A stretch of DNA of 64,000 bases from Didymella arachidicola. Taxonomy: Eukaryota; Ascomycota; Dothideomycetes; Pleosporales; Didymellaceae. Below are positions 53,464-63,768 of this stretch, piece by piece (position 1 is the stretch's first letter; every line of letters starts with the position of its first letter). A model generated the notes under the pieces. That model did no database searches. It saw only the letters and a program-made list of their open reading frames with translations, and was not told the DNA's origin. The stretch is from NCBI GenBank assembly GCA_016630955.3, contig CM049999.1, positions 372,001 through 436,000 of the forward strand, in the 5' to 3' direction. The position numbers and the translations under genes were made by a program.

Positions 53464-55258
53464 GGTGGGTGGGTGGGTGTCGTGGAGCGGCGATGGCTGC
53501 AGCGATGGAAAATAATTCGGGCTCAAGGGACCGCCAAAAGTGCCAAGCGCGCGAGTCGTAGCGGACAGGGTCCGAGATTGATGTCAGGGCCGTTCAGGGC
53601 CGCTGGTGCGCTCAGGGCGGCGTCGGGATTGTGGGAATAGGGGAAACGCACCTCACGGAGCGCTGGGCGGGCGAGTCGGTCGTGGGCGTGCGAGTGGTTT
53701 GGCAGCGGAACCGGGTTGCGGAGCCCAGCTCGTCTGCGCCTGGATGTCTGGTAATGAGCCGTCTGCAGAGTGGAGCGTGGGCGGCGGGCTAAGCAGACGT
53801 CAGACAGTCGGAGAAGCAAACACGCGTCGAGTCAACCGCGCAAGGGGCTGGTCACTGGTTGGGGGGTCAGACGCTCAGTGCTCGGTGCTCACTGCTCACT
53901 GCTCAGCGACGGAAAAGGAGGGACGGTTCATGTGCATTGTGGAATCTGTTCGAGCCAACACGGGGGGGCGGCAGCCAAAGCTAGACACTGCGCTTCTGTC
54001 TCCGCTGCCACCGGCGCACACGTCTGAGAGCTGTGAACTTTGCAAGGTTGGCTTCTGCCGGGGACGGCGGCAGCGCGAGGGGCATTGCAGCCCCAGAGGC
54101 ACGCAGTGAAGGGCACTATTGGCTCTCACGACATGGCTCCAATCAAACGCCTGCGCTGAGGTGCAGCTGGACGCTCGCGATGCCGGCATCATGTGTCTCT
54201 GACTCTTGGTCATTGCAGCCCTGTCCTTCCTGCGCAACGGTCCCCTGCCATGTAATGAGAGCTTCCAGCCTGCAACTCTGACCAGGTTCGCGCGTCGAAT
54301 GGCACATTGCGCGCGCACAGCATGGCTTGCAGCGTGTTTCGACTCCAAGCCAGCGCCGGCCCGAATCCTTCTCCTGGCTTCTGGAAGTCAACGGGCCGCC
54401 GTGGCTCGCGCCGTCCACCTGTAGCTCGCTCATGAGCGTGGACAGCACCCTATCATCGACAATGCTGCTTTTGCTGGTCGCTTCAGGCTCATTTGCACAA
54501 CGAATAATACCTTGACTTCTTTCTCTGACGTCTGAGATCGTAATTGGGTTCCGTGTTCGCTGTCAGTGCTATCAGCATCTGTAAGGGTGTGCTGCGAACC
54601 TTGGGCCAGTGCACGAGACAGCCTCCAGCACCGTGGTGGTGGCATCAGCTGGCCTTGCCACCAAGCAGTGTCCAAGTCACATTCTGCTTGCCGGTGCAGC
54701 CCAAGGGGCAATCAAGATTGTCCCTTACGAGCTTGACATATCCTTTCGTCTGCGAAGCGATGACTGCTCGCTGCAGATCCGTGGCGCATCGTGTTGATGT
54801 CACTACCGCTTCACCTGCTGCACAAGTACACGGAAGCAGTCACGTTGTGAGCCAAAGTTCTCGTCGCACCGCATGCCTGCATTGCATTTCATTCGATGAG
54901 CTAACATTCAGAGACTGGCTTCGCAGCCGCTCCGAGCGATCGCGACCGCTATCCGCTTTTCTATTGTTTCCGACTGGCTGTATGCGTGGGAGATGCACAG
55001 GCTGGATCGCTTAGCTGCATTGCATACTGGTCACGTTATCTGCTGTGAGAAGCACTGCATTGTTGTAGCTGTCAGTGTAGCCGGGCGCTTCCGCTGTCGC
55101 GGTAGCATGCATCAACATTGCACAAAAGCGCCGTATCTGCGACATTCCAAGGCAGCTTATCCTTGTGGCGGTTTTTGTTATTCTGATCGACGGACATCGT
55201 CGGAGCATGTGCGGCGAGGAGGTGCTCAGGTACTTATCCAAGCATCGTGGCTGTGCTA
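53464..55258. other. Intergenic, about 1.8 kb, no gene supported
   Basis: The longest gene-free stretch in the window. A short GCTCACT/GCTCAGT heptad repeat lies at about 53873-53906. The first part is the likely promoter and leader of the RRM/R3H gene. The open frames on both strands are patchy and lack family resemblance. Confidence 0.5.
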
Positions 55259-56569
55259 TCAATCATCAAAGTCCAGGAGTCGTGACCATTCAGTCCCGCC
55301 GACTTTGCGGAACTCAGCGCCCGCAGCGAACTGTCCTGCTGCTTCCCAAGCTTGCATAGTAGCCTGGTCGTAAGGTCCATTGACGTCCCCTTCCGGTGCA
55401 GTGAGCCAGTGGAACTCCCATTGTGCCTGTTCTGAGTTTGGATTCTTCCAGTCTTCGCCCGTGTCGCGCTTGTAGAGCCGCATGATCATTTCGCGCTCCA
55501 GCTCATAGATGTCTTCCATACCTCGGTCTTCAAGTCGGCTCGCGCATTCAGTGATAGTGTCGATGGCCTCCTTTGCCCTAGCCGCCAAGGCCGCATCGGC
55601 TGGATTCTCGTCGACCTCCATCTCCTGCCCCCTTTTCTTCTTATTGTAGCTAGGCTTCTGTTTCTTGGGCGCGGCCTTGCCATACCGCACCAAGGCTTCC
55701 ATGGGCGTTTCGCCCACGTCGAGTCTTGAAATGAGACTCGAAAGGACGTCACTTGTGATGATCGAGTCCTCTGCTCGTTCGCGTGCTTTCTGTTCCGCAT
55801 CCCTCATATCCTGTGCCTCCTTTGCTCTCTTCATGTCCTTCTTGGAGATGCCTTCCAGCCAAGAATCCTGTGCTGCTTCTGGGTCATATGCCTTGCGCAC
55901 AAAGTTGCCAGCCTCGTCAAAGCGACCCTCTTCTTGCTCTTCCCGCATGTTGAAGGCGTCGAGCTTCGGCGCGTGCTTCTTCTTGCCGCCAGCTCCTACC
56001 TCCTCGTCGATGTCCGAATCGACGCGGTCGCGCTCCTCGTCATCACCACTATCACTACTACTCTCTACATCTTCTGTGTCCTTGCCCTTTCCGGTAAAGT
56101 CTACAGCGACATGGCCTCCAGCTTTGCTGTCCGCCTCCTGACCCTCGATCTCGTCATTGTCCAGGAACCTCAGTTGCTTCTTCTTCGTCTGATCTCGCCG
56201 GGTTTCCTCGTCTTCTTCGTTGTTCTTGTCGTCCTCTGCAAACATGTCGTCGTCATCCTCATCTGGTGGTGCGACTTTCTTGTTCTTGGCCTCGGCGCGC
56301 GCATCGAAGTTCTCAGTAGAGCTGTCAGAGTCGTAACCGTCGATGTTGACCGCATTACGTTTGATACCAGCGCCTTTCCCAATCACATCTGCTTCTAGAG
56401 CAGGGTCCTCCTCTTCATCTGCATCTTGCACGAGCGTGGAGGGGTTGCGTGGGTCGAATCGAGGTTTCTTCGCCGAAGGTTCCCCAGCGCCCAAGTGGTG
56501 TGTGCGCGTAAAGTGGTCGCCATCGCGCTTTGGCCGCGCAGGATTGTATCTACCGCTCGAGCTGGCCAT
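55259..56569 (-). CDS. lin1: GYF-domain U5 snRNP protein Lin1/CD2BP2
   Basis: 436 residues in one exon. The basic N-terminus (YNPARPKRDGDHFTRTHHLG, KKPRFDPRNPSTLV) is followed by a long acidic, charged region. A helical middle contains AFNMREEQEEGRFDEAGNFV and SWLEGISKKDMKRAKEAQ, both typical of the CD2BP2/Lin1 family, and METPMEAL-like MEALVRYGKAAPKKQK. The C-terminal GYF domain has WEFHWLTAPEGDVNGPYDQA, TMQAWEAAGQF and VGGTEWSRLLDFDD. The family binds proline-rich peptides of the U5 snRNP protein Prp6 and helps U5/tri-snRNP biogenesis in the nucleus. The gene is head to head with UFD1 (237 bp between starts). Confidence 0.95.
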   Translation of the reverse strand: MASSSGRYNPARPKRDGDHFTRTHHLGAGEPSAKKPRFDPRNPSTLVQDADEEEDPALEADVIGKGAGIKRNAVNIDGYDSDSSTENFDARAEAKNKKVAPPDEDDDDMFAEDDKNNEEDEETRRDQTKKKQLRFLDNDEIEGQEADSKAGGHVAVDFTGKGKDTEDVESSSDSGDDEERDRVDSDIDEEVGAGGKKKHAPKLDAFNMREEQEEGRFDEAGNFVRKAYDPEAAQDSWLEGISKKDMKRAKEAQDMRDAEQKARERAEDSIITSDVLSSLISRLDVGETPMEALVRYGKAAPKKQKPSYNKKKRGQEMEVDENPADAALAARAKEAIDTITECASRLEDRGMEDIYELEREMIMRLYKRDTGEDWKNPNSEQAQWEFHWLTAPEGDVNGPYDQATMQAWEAAGQFAAGAEFRKVGGTEWSRLLDFDD

Positions 56570-56806
56570 TGTGAGAGTCCAATAATATGTTTTGTTGTTG
56601 GCGGTTGCAGACCACAGTAATCCTGGTGACGTCCGAAGCTTGAGCTCGGACTTTGTTTGCGCCGACTGTCACGTAGTTCGTCATCGCCTATCGATCACTT
56701 TCTACATACTGCCATCGCACTTCTTCGTACCGTACGCCTCCTCAGCGGCAGTGAAAGCCACAACTACCTCGCTAGTACTGTTCTTAGCTGGAGGCTCGCC
56801 TCCATC

Positions 56807-57971
56807 ATGGCAAGCTTTCCCACCATTTTCAAGCCACCTCCACCTAACAACCGCAGTTCAACCCCAACTACTACGGCGAAGACGACCCTATGGCCGCATA
56901 CCAAGCCATGCGCCGTGGCGGTCCTACTCGCCGCTTCGATGAGTATTTCCGATGCTATCCCATTGCGATGCTGCCCGGCCCAGACCGCGAAGATGCCAAC
57001 CACGGCGGCAAGGTGTTCCTCCCACCCAGCGCACTCGACAAGCTCACACGACTACACATCACATACCCTATGCTCTTCGAGCTGATAAATGGCGCACAAG
57101 ACGGCAAGAAGACACATGCTGGTGTGCTCGAGTTCATTGCGGAGGAGGGCAAGATCTATCTGCCATACTGGGTACGTTGTTAGGACACTGCTCGGCTAGC
57201 GGGGTACTGACAAAGCTACAGATCATGCAAACGTTGCTTCTCGAACCGGGTGATCTCCTGCAAGTCAAGTCGACTGATATCCCTCTTGGAACTTTCATCA
57301 AGCTGCAACCCCAGGACTCGTCGTTCTTGGAGATCTCAGATCCTAAAGCCGTGCTCGAGAATGCTTTCCGGAACTTTGCATGTCTAACCAAAGGCGATAT
57401 CTTTACATTCTCGTACAACGATAATGTGTATAGTGTCGCTGTCCTTGAAACCAAACCGGAACACCCGAGCCAGGCGGTCTGCACAATCGAAACGGATTTG
57501 TCTGTTGATTTCGCACCACCAGTAGGATACAAAGAGCCAGAGAGGACAAGCGGGACTAGTACGCCACGCAGTGTCATGGCAGGCAAGGGCGGAACACTGC
57601 ACTCTCAGGGTACTATGGCTCAAGCTATCAATTACTCTGCGATCGCTCCCTCAGCTACGAGCGCGGCTGCTGGTGCAAAAGCAGTATCCTCCAACTTCCT
57701 CACGGGTGGCCACAAGTTGTCGAAGAAGGGCAGTAAGGCGCCGACTCCACAAACTTCCACGCCAATTGCAGGACAGTCCACAAACCCGCCCAAGACCGTA
57801 CGACGTACGAACGGCCCACAGCCACTGAGATTGCCACCGGGCAAGCTCTTCTTTGGCTACGAGATCAAGCCGGTTAAGGACAAGGAAGGCGCTGACGAGG
57901 GTGAGCAGAAAGAGTCGAAGCATTTCGAAGGCGCAGGCAACACGCTGCGAAAGAAGAAAGGCGATAAATAG
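56807..57971 (+). CDS. ufd1: UFD1, Cdc48 cofactor
   Basis: Proposed exons 56807-56809, 56857-57171 and 57222-57971 give 355 residues. Exon 1 would be only the ATG, followed by a 47-nt GC-AG intron (GCAAGC...CACCTAACAACCGCAG). The alternative is a start at the internal ATG 56890, losing FNPNYYGEDDP. The body is clear UFD1: GPTRRFDEYFRCYPIAML, GGKVFLPPSALDKLTRLHIT, YPMLFELINGAQ, IYLPYWIMQTLLLEPGDLLQ, FIKLQPQDSSFLEISDPKAV, LENAFRNFACLTKGDIF. The C-terminal part carries the Cdc48/Npl4-binding region with PPGKLFFGYEIKPVK. UFD1 with Npl4 recruits polyubiquitinated substrates to Cdc48 for extraction and degradation, including ERAD. The body is certain; only the first codons are open. Confidence 0.93.
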
Positions 57972-58261
57972 GGCTTGAAATAGGGATCTCATCATATGGG
58001 CGGATAATATCACATTGCATTGCAAGGCGCTAACTGGAACGAGCCACAAGGATCAGCACATGGCGTTCTGGAATATCTACGAGTCACTGCAAATTTAAAC
58101 TTCTCAACCATTCATACCATTCTGAAAGTGCTCAAGGTGTCCAAGGTACGTCCAGGGCTGTCCAGCAACCTCAAACCAAGTGCAATATCCCGTCAAACCC
58201 GTGAACATTGACGAGTTCGCCACTCGAAATCCGAGCCCTTTCTCATCTCACTGACAATCCC

Positions 58262-58907
58262 CTAAACGCTCTCATCAGCCCCCTCGTCCTTAACACCCTC
58301 GTCAACCTTCACGCCGCCAGCGTCCTCATCATCATCACGAACAGCTTCTCAGGCTTAGCCCCCTTCTTCGCGCGCGGCTTCTTAGCCTTAACAGGCGCAC
58401 CCTCGCCTTCCTCGCTCCCCTTACGCTTCTTCGGCATACCAGAACCCTTGCCCTTCGCGCTCGCCTCAGTCATAAGCTCCCAGCCCAACTCCTTGTACTT
58501 TGTCTTCTACTCCACCCTTAGCTTGGAGATGCGCTGCCGGACGCCTTGGTAATTCGCACCGGCTGAGACGGGATATTAGTACTGCTTTCGAAGGGGGATG
58601 GATCGGGTGTAGTATGTTGATTAGGGGGGGAAGGTGGAAGAGTGGGTTAACGTACCGGGCAAGGCAGTGAGGAATTTCTCGTAGTCGGCTGGACCGATGA
58701 TTCAACCAAGGAAGAGGAGGAGGAGCTGTGGTGGTGGTTAGTGGAGAGTAGTTGTTGAGCGAAAAGGGGGTACGGTGCGGTCGTTTTCTGGGGTCCAGCT
58801 GAATGGCTTCTATTGGTGTGTTGGTTGGGTACTGCTGGAGCAGTGCTAAGTTTTACAGCCTGACCACCGGCTTCGTCGGCGTCTGCGGTCTTCTTTTTGG
58901 GAGGCAT
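58262..58907 (-). pseudogene. Dead paralogue of the small MPPKK protein gene
   Basis: The start MPPKKKTADADEAGGQ (58907) mirrors MPPKKATSSEAGDG of the gene at 59321. Following intron-like signals, the next pieces read WTPENDRT, LLLLFLG[TGA]IIGPADYEKFLTALP, GANYQGVRQRISKLRVE[TAG]KTKYKELGWELM and a Lys-rich tail. They align with KFIWEGANETKLLMIMLGRH, EFDEVAKAFPGATPGAIRNR and IGVLRAKQKNLYESLGWDLP of the neighbour. Two in-frame stops and a frame jump near 58330 (beyond it another frame gives the expected acidic tail to TAG at 58262) argue that it is no longer coding. The in-frame TGA stands where Trp would fit and the TAG where Gln would fit. Confidence 0.7.
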
Positions 58908-59320
58908 TTTGTCGTGTTCTGAAAACGGGGTTTCTGGCGAGCAGGTTGCATCGGCGTTGGTGAGCTCAAGAGGCACGCGCTGGCAAGGTGATTGTAGGTG
59001 AGAACAGCAGGCTCGGTGTCGCCAAAGCGGGCTTGATACCATGTGGCCAGATACAGCGGGATCCTTACCGTCTCCATGGTGATGGTGAGGGGTTTGAAGT
59101 GAAGGTGAAGTGCTCGACCTTCTGCAGCATTGCCTGCCAAACAAGAGCAGGCGAACTCTCACCGTCCCTCTCAGCCGTGCTAGCAACCAGGCTCGAGATC
59201 TGAGTAGATAAGACCTATCCACCCGCTCCTCCGACTTCCTCTTCTAAATCATTCTTCCTCCAACGTCCATTGTCTCGCACAACAACACACCACTTCCACT
59301 TTCATAACCACCCAACCAAG
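58908..59320. other. Divergent promoter of the small paralogue pair
   Basis: 413 bp between the two outward-facing MPPKK starts. No repeat or further gene recognised. Confidence 0.45.
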
Positions 59321-59862
59321 ATGCCACCAAAGAAGGCCACTAGCAGTGAGGCCGGCGACGGCGTAAGCCCTCCTGTCAATCTCCAACATAAACAGATTCC
59401 TGACCCCACCACAGAAATTCATCTGGGAAGGCGCCAACGAGACAAAGCTCCTAATGATCATGCTCGGCCGCCACATCGGCACCTCCGAATTCGACGAAGT
59501 CGCCAAAGCCTTCCCCGGTACGTATCTCTCCACCCACACCCATCCCCCCACACCCTCCCCTACTAACACCTCCAGGCGCCACCCCCGGCGCCATCCGCAA
59601 CCGCATCGGCGTCCTCCGCGCCAAGCAGAAGAACCTCTACGAGTCGCTCGGCTGGGATCTCCCCAGCGCCGCTACGCCCGCGAAGAAAGGCAGGGCTACC
59701 GGTACGCCGGCTAAGCGCGCTGCTGCTGCTGGGGGAGAGGAGGGTAAGGGTGAGGGTAAGACGCCGACTAAGAAGCCTCGGAAGGCGGCTGAGAAGAAGG
59801 ATAGTGGGGCTGAGGATGAGGGTGTGGGAGAGGGTGGTAAGGAGGAGGAGGAGGAGGTTTGA
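59321..59862 (+). CDS. Small conserved fungal protein, MPPKK type
   Basis: Three exons (59321-59362, 59415-59517, 59576-59862) give 143 residues. The short basic start MPPKKATSSEAGDG is followed by a folded part of about 60 residues: KFIWEGANETKLLMIMLGRH, TSEFDEVAKAFPGATPGAIR, RIGVLRAKQKNLYESLGWDL. The tail is Lys/Ala/Pro-rich and then Glu/Gly-rich. The helix pattern (Trp, acidic, then ALP/AFPG and NRIGVLR) recalls Myb/SANT-like small nuclear proteins of filamentous fungi; the basic tail would suit DNA or chromatin contact. This is inference, and no family name is certain. A degenerate copy lies divergently at 58262-58907. Confidence 0.8.
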
Positions 59863-60407
59863 GGGGGGTCTGAGTGGTGGGGGGTGGTGAGTGGCTGAAT
59901 GCTGGGGTTTGGGTGGGTTTGGCGGCGTGCGCGTTGGGTGGTGTCGAAGATTTGGCGGTAGCCGGAGGGTCATGGATGGGAATGAATGGTTCAGGCCTGG
60001 AGGGCGGGATACTCCAGAGTAATACGGCGGGGAATCGTGAGGGTCTTTTGAGTGCGACTCACCATGCTCTCTAGCGTTCAGTTGATGCTTGTATCCATCA
60101 CTTCGCTCTCACTGCAAGAACGGCATCGATCCTGCTCATTGACTAGCGGCAGCATCGTTCGACACCGACGATAGCTGGTAGTGCTGCCACTGAGGAGGAT
60201 GGCGAAGATCAAAGAACAGAGGGCGATGAGGAAGCTGCTCTGGTGTTTAGTCTCACTTCCGCCGCACTGAGATCCAGATCTGACTTTGGAGATGGTTGCA
60301 ATACAGGATCCGTCGCGCTCGAAAGCGCGGTCTAATGACGGGATATCGAATTAGACCACTCATTCAGTCCTGGTATCAAGTCCCTTCCCTCACCATCCAT
60401 TCATGCC
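59863..60407. other. Tail-to-tail intergenic region
   Basis: G-rich just after the small gene, then mixed sequence to the stop codon of the 5-phosphatase gene. No gene supported. Confidence 0.45.
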
Positions 60408-63400
60408 CTACTCCCTCTCGCCCAGAAACAAATCCAAAACCCTAACCATCCTCTCCTTCCTAACCGCCCTCTCCCTCTCCTTCTCTCTCTTCGCTTCAGC
60501 CCTGAACATCGCATCCGCAAACACAACACAATAATTCCTCACCACCAACTGCCTGACCGCCTCGCCGGCGACTTTGCTCAGCGTGCGCCGCCTGACCTTG
60601 GCCTGGGGACTACTCGGCATCTCAACGCTCTTGCGGGGTTTATCTGGGGCCGGCGCATTCGCGCTTGTCATCTGCGCGACGAGGTTCTGCAGGAAGGATA
60701 GGAGCAGCAGGAAGGTAGCGTTGTGGGGGGGCTGGGCGGCCATGATTTCCAGGATGCTCATTTTTTGGTCAGAGGGGTCGAGGGGGGGCTTTGAGCGTTC
60801 CTGTGCGGCGATGGTGTGGTTGATGTGTTTCCAGAGGGAAGGCGTGATGACGCCGTCTTCCAGGCTGGTTAGGAAGGTTAACAGGACGGTGGCTAGGAGC
60901 TCGACTCTTTCCGGCGCGGGGGTGGCGGGGTCGAATGCTGGGGCGAATGGAGAGTCGGTGTCCAGCGCGTCGTAGAGAGCTGCGAGCTCGTCCTCGTGCT
61001 CGTCTTGCCAGGCGAGTGTTCCTTGGGCGTGAGTCTTGACGAAGGGCCAGCCCGCGTTGTCCATCCATGGTGCACGGTCGTCGTCTGAGGCTTTGGTCAT
61101 ATCCCACTCCGCGATCGCGCGCTCGGTCAAGTCTTCTATCGCCTCCGTCAGCCTGAATATTTCTCGCGGCACCGACCATTTTACCGTTTCGCTCGCGCTC
61201 GGACTCTGGTGCTGCAGCTTCCGGATACCGCCTTCAGGAATCTTGATCAGTTTGTCGACGGTGCGCGCGAGGGCTGACGGCTGCCAGTGGCCCCTGAGAG
61301 GGAGAAAGTGGTCGCGGCCGTTTTCGACACGGATGACGAGAACTTCGTCCAGGCCTTCAGTTTCATTGTTCAGATTGCGTACGGAGCCAACATCCTTGAG
61401 CTTGAGCTTGAGTTCAGCGTTGATTACTTCAGCAGGTTGAAGCGTGTAGCGGTATTGGATGTCATCAGGACCTGACTTGGAACGCACATCCGGCTCCTTG
61501 TCAAAAGTGACGCTCAACCAGGGAGGGAAGGGGCCGGGGTCTTGCTCTTCCTCGATCGGCCGATCTGCGAAGCCGAAGGTTGCAGGAACACGACCTGTGT
61601 TTGCTATTGTAATGTTCCTCCTTTTTGACTTTGCAAACTTGACATCACCAAAATCAACACCATCAAAACTGCTGTCTGTGGCGTTCTTCTCGTCAGATGG
61701 CGCTGATGATCCGGTTGCACGCTCCACCACGACTGCGATAGAAGGTCGGCCTTCGTTCTCCTGACGATCCAGCTCTCGAGCCACCTCACTGTGGATAGCA
61801 GCCTTGAGATCCGGCACCACAGCGTCAAACTTCAACGAGAATACCGCATCTAGAGGCTTGTGATCAGAAGACAGCACTCGCATATGGCTTGTGTAGTATT
61901 CAAGCAGAAGCTCTTCCGAGAAGCCGTCCTTTGTCGTGATCTGCTCTGGCTCTGGATCCTGTTGGTTGTCTTCATTCTCATCATATTCGCCATTATCGCC
62001 GTCTGTCTCAGGGTCGTAGTCGAAGAGCACGTCACTGGTACCCGGCATGTCCATTCCCAGCTTCTTCATTTCTTCGTCGCGTTTGCGAGTGTCTGCGTCT
62101 TCCTTGACTTTCTGATCGTACCGCTGCTTTGACGCTCGGGTGCGGTAGAGAATGCGGTCACACCAGCTTGGGCATCGAGCCTTTTCGCTGCTATCGAAAA
62201 CGCCTACTTTGCCCACATCGTACTTGTAAGTTGGCAGGAATCTGATCGGTCCTTCTTCCCATCCGTCGTGGAAGGCCCTGCCCGACTTCATCTGTTGGTG
62301 CAGCTCGTCATGAGGGAGCAAACATGATATGGTGGTCTGTAGCGAGGCCGGGTCCAGCTCAGGCGGAATTGGGACGGCGTCATCAACATCGTCTGAGGAT
62401 TTTCTGGTAGCATATCCTAAATCATCAGAACTGGATGGACGCTTCTCCTCTTTGTCCATGTCTTTCGTGTGCACAGTGAGCAAGCGGCGCACGTCATCGC
62501 CTGGCATGCCCTCTATGCGGAAGTTCAGATCGCCAAACCAGAAAGCGAATTCCTCGTCTCCAAGACCTTCACCCTGGTTTTGAGATGTGCCCATGGAATC
62601 TACAATAGGTGCGAAGCGCGTCCTCTGCGTGACTTGGGCGACATCCCAAATTCGACGCTCTAGAGCGGCCTTATCTGCTCCCGCGCCCAGATGCGAGTTG
62701 ATGAAGACGAGGCGGGTAGTCTCTCCCAAGACGATACGCGCTGTCACTGCGCCCTTGTTGGCCATGTAGCCCATCAGTCCGGTACCAACACTGGTGGTAC
62801 TGACGTTCTTGACCTGCGGGTAGAGGGCGGGTGAAGCGTAGATGACCAGCCACAAGCCAAGCAGCTGCTGCTCTGCCACGATCTGATATCCTGTGGGCAG
62901 CGCTGCCTCGAGAGAAGCTTTCCACTTGTTCGCCACAGTTGGATCGGTGTACGGCTTCAGTGCCTCGGCTGCGGATGTGATGTCCACTATCTCTTGCAGA
63001 CCAAGCACGTACAGATCAACTTCGTCATCAGCAGGCACTGAGCCTAGGTCGCCGTAGGGCACTGAAGGCGCATGCTTGTCGAATCGCGACTCTTGGTCTT
63101 GCACCGTTTCCTTGTGCTTATCCTCCTTGCGACTTGGCTTAGAGACACCAAGGCCAGCTAGGGCCTTGTCCACGCCTTTGCCCTTCACGAACCACGCTCC
63201 CACATCCTGCTCAGTCCCCTTGTTGGAGGCAACATTCCAGGAGCCGATCTTGATGCGGACGCTGCGGGAGCGGGTGTACTCTGCTCTGCGGCCGTACAGT
63301 ATCTGCTGGAGGGAGACTTGCTGGGTGGTGAGGGATGCTTGGCTCGGGGAGCGCAGATCAGGGAACGCGCCAGGAATCAGAGCGTCAAGCTGGTTGATAG

Positions 63401-63455
63401 ACGAGCGCGCAGTGTGGCTCGAGCGGACAGAGCCGGTGCGCGACGCCGTCGACAT
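60408..63455 (-). CDS. Inositol polyphosphate 5-phosphatase, OCRL-like
   Basis: 1015 residues in one exon. The 5-phosphatase domain (about residues 65-560) shows RIKIGSWNVASNKGTEQDVG, DLYVLGLQEIVDI, FINSHLGAGADKAALERR, AFWFGDLNFRIEG, FLPTYKYDVGKVGVFDSSEK, ARCPSWCDRILYRT and SSDHKPLDAVFSL, with all catalytic blocks present. An ASH-like beta domain follows (AKSKRRNITIANTGRVPATF, PFPPWLSVTF), then a C-terminal helical RhoGAP-like region. This order (5-phosphatase, ASH, RhoGAP-like) is that of OCRL/INPP5B, which remove the 5-phosphate from PI(4,5)P2 on endosomes and Golgi. A long acidic insert (about 490-530) splits the catalytic domain between CDRILYRT and the SSDHKP block. The gene is head to head with DCP1. 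Confidence 0.93.
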   Translation of the reverse strand: MSTASRTGSVRSSHTARSSINQLDALIPGAFPDLRSPSQASLTTQQVSLQQILYGRRAEYTRSRSVRIKIGSWNVASNKGTEQDVGAWFVKGKGVDKALAGLGVSKPSRKEDKHKETVQDQESRFDKHAPSVPYGDLGSVPADDEVDLYVLGLQEIVDITSAAEALKPYTDPTVANKWKASLEAALPTGYQIVAEQQLLGLWLVIYASPALYPQVKNVSTTSVGTGLMGYMANKGAVTARIVLGETTRLVFINSHLGAGADKAALERRIWDVAQVTQRTRFAPIVDSMGTSQNQGEGLGDEEFAFWFGDLNFRIEGMPGDDVRRLLTVHTKDMDKEEKRPSSSDDLGYATRKSSDDVDDAVPIPPELDPASLQTTISCLLPHDELHQQMKSGRAFHDGWEEGPIRFLPTYKYDVGKVGVFDSSEKARCPSWCDRILYRTRASKQRYDQKVKEDADTRKRDEEMKKLGMDMPGTSDVLFDYDPETDGDNGEYDENEDNQQDPEPEQITTKDGFSEELLLEYYTSHMRVLSSDHKPLDAVFSLKFDAVVPDLKAAIHSEVARELDRQENEGRPSIAVVVERATGSSAPSDEKNATDSSFDGVDFGDVKFAKSKRRNITIANTGRVPATFGFADRPIEEEQDPGPFPPWLSVTFDKEPDVRSKSGPDDIQYRYTLQPAEVINAELKLKLKDVGSVRNLNNETEGLDEVLVIRVENGRDHFLPLRGHWQPSALARTVDKLIKIPEGGIRKLQHQSPSASETVKWSVPREIFRLTEAIEDLTERAIAEWDMTKASDDDRAPWMDNAGWPFVKTHAQGTLAWQDEHEDELAALYDALDTDSPFAPAFDPATPAPERVELLATVLLTFLTSLEDGVITPSLWKHINHTIAAQERSKPPLDPSDQKMSILEIMAAQPPHNATFLLLLSFLQNLVAQMTSANAPAPDKPRKSVEMPSSPQAKVRRRTLSKVAGEAVRQLVVRNYCVVFADAMFRAEAKREKERERAVRKERMVRVLDLFLGERE

Positions 63456-63768
63456 GGTGGGAGTGTCGCGGGCAGAGTGTCGGACGTGATCTGCGCAAGG
63501 GACTGCGAGAGACTGCTAAAGACTGCTATCGGGCCATGGTGGAGTTGGCGGGCGATGGAGACCAGCCATATTCCAGTTCTAAGCGGTTTACACAGCCACT
63601 CCCCACCCAAGGGATGACGGGGCATTCGTGAAGTATGCAGTGCCGATGACGCTCTGCGTGGCTGCCAGTGGCTGCAACGCCTGCCGCCCGCCGTTCGGGG
63701 CCCATGCTCCTTGCGGTTCCCGAGCCTGACAACCACACAATCAACACCGACCGCCCACAACTATCGTT
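63456..63768. promoter_or_regulatory. Divergent promoter, 5-phosphatase and DCP1
   Basis: 313 bp between outward-facing start codons. No specific factor site identified. Confidence 0.5.

Noticed and set aside
52555..53640. 361-codon plus-strand frame across the RRM/R3H gene
   Set aside because: Antisense shadow of the true gene, whose RRM motifs are unmistakable.
53464..55258. Search for a transposon relic or RNA gene in the longest gap
   Set aside because: No terminal repeats, transposase-like frame or tRNA-like pattern could be seen by eye; only a short heptad repeat.
56829..57085. Frame from ATG 56807 read without splicing (MASFPTIFKPPPPNN...)
   Set aside because: It runs out of the UFD1 frame and overlaps the certain UFD1 exon; better explained by the intron after the start codon.
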